Source of the DNA: Clostridia bacterium
Lineage (GTDB): Bacteria; Bacillota_A; Clostridia; Christensenellales; Borkfalkiaceae
Direction of reading: 5' to 3'
Assembly: GCA_017462425.1 (NCBI GenBank)
Contig: JAFTRD010000144.1
Location: forward strand, 1 to 5,012
Length of the DNA: 5,012 bases
The translations under genes and the position numbers were made by a program. Below the pieces are notes generated by a model. It was not told where the DNA came from, made no database searches, and saw only the letters and a program-made list of their open reading frames with translations. This document shows positions 4,613 to 5,012 of the stretch, piece after piece. Each line of letters opens with the position of its first letter. Position 1 is the stretch's first letter.

Positions 4613-5012
4613 TTAACCGTAAATAGCCAATACCAAAGCCGCTGCGCTTACCGCATCAAGCTGCCAACCGTTTTCTTCGCTCTTTACTACCTTAACGGTA
4701 AGGTCGCCTTCTTTCTTTCCATGGTCTTTAAGGTTTCGTCTACCATACCCTTGGTTTTTTCTTTCAAAAGCATCTTTAACGTAAGCTCGGTGCCGCTGTA
4801 ACCGCTGTATTCGATTTCAATGGTGCAAACGGTTCCTTCCTCGTTCGTATCGGAATCTTCTACCTTATAAGAGAAGCTACCTGCCGTTTTTTCGAAAATA
4901 TAATCGGCAATTTCACTGTCGCTGCTGGGGTTGGTTAATTGAGGATTTCCCACAACGTAGGTTGCCGCCTTTTCCAAATCGGCTTTCTTAACCGCTTTTA
5001 CGAAAGAAGACA
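4613..5012 (-). pseudogene. Unrecognised small protein, frameshifted, 5' end outside the window
   Basis: An open frame enters from the right edge (SSFVKAVKKADLEKAATY...) and runs on the minus strand to a stop at about 4688. A second frame, shifted by one base, continues from the GAA at 4711 as EGDLTVKVVKSEENGWQLDA and ends at the stop 4615-4613. The join lies in a GAAAGAAAGAAGG run (4719-4707). One extra A there would give a continuous M-E-K-K-E-G-D reading, so a one-base deletion is the simplest explanation. The restored pattern (alternating strands, then V-K-x-x-x-x-x-G-W-Q-L-D at the end) resembles the NTF2-like domains of Firmicute lipoproteins, but this is only resemblance. A signal peptide or lipobox, if present, lies beyond the window. 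The break may be real decay, phase variation in the A-rich run, or a sequencing error. A TTG at 4977 is not a convincing start. Confidence 0.7.

Overview
The window looks like chromosomal DNA from a low-to-mid GC Firmicute, most likely an uncultured gut-type member of Clostridia. The evidence is a T-box riboswitch ahead of pheS, the Gram-positive style of the aminoacyl-tRNA synthetase, near-consensus sigma-A promoters, strong AGGAGG-like ribosome binding sites, and a membrane-anchored NodB-type polysaccharide deacetylase. No species can be named from this sequence alone.

Layout from left to right: (1) positions 1-915, minus strand, hold the first 305 codons of pheS, cut by the window edge. 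(2) Positions 916-1250 hold no protein gene. They hold the pheS leader, a tRNA-Phe T-box with specifier, Stem III, antiterminator and a 13-bp terminator, plus its promoter, which has perfect consensus hexamers. (3) Positions 1288-1975 are a small, visibly more AT-rich two-gene module: a zinc-ribbon/TM2 membrane protein (minus) divergent from a 73-residue XRE-type repressor (plus). Two related palindromes lie between them; one fills the -35/-10 spacer of the TM2 promoter and the other abuts the repressor start. (4) Positions 2014-3726, minus strand, hold a probable two-gene operon: a ZIP-family metal transporter followed after a short gap by a short-chain dehydrogenase. (5) Positions 3866-4552, plus strand, hold a polysaccharide deacetylase. 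(6) Positions 4613-5012, minus strand, hold the C-terminal part of an unrecognised small protein whose frame is broken by an apparent one-base deletion. Terminator hairpins separate the convergent pairs at 1982-2015 and 4564-4597.

Most of the window is housekeeping or ordinary accessory content. The most distinctive part is the repressor/TM2 module, whose operators can be read directly from the DNA and suggest a self-contained regulated membrane-protein switch. Also worth a look are an AACGCCTT...AAGGCGTT inverted pair found in both the pheS and zip promoter regions, a long inverted repeat around the zip ribosome binding site, and the frameshifted gene at the right edge. I see no CRISPR array, insertion sequence, tRNA or rRNA gene.
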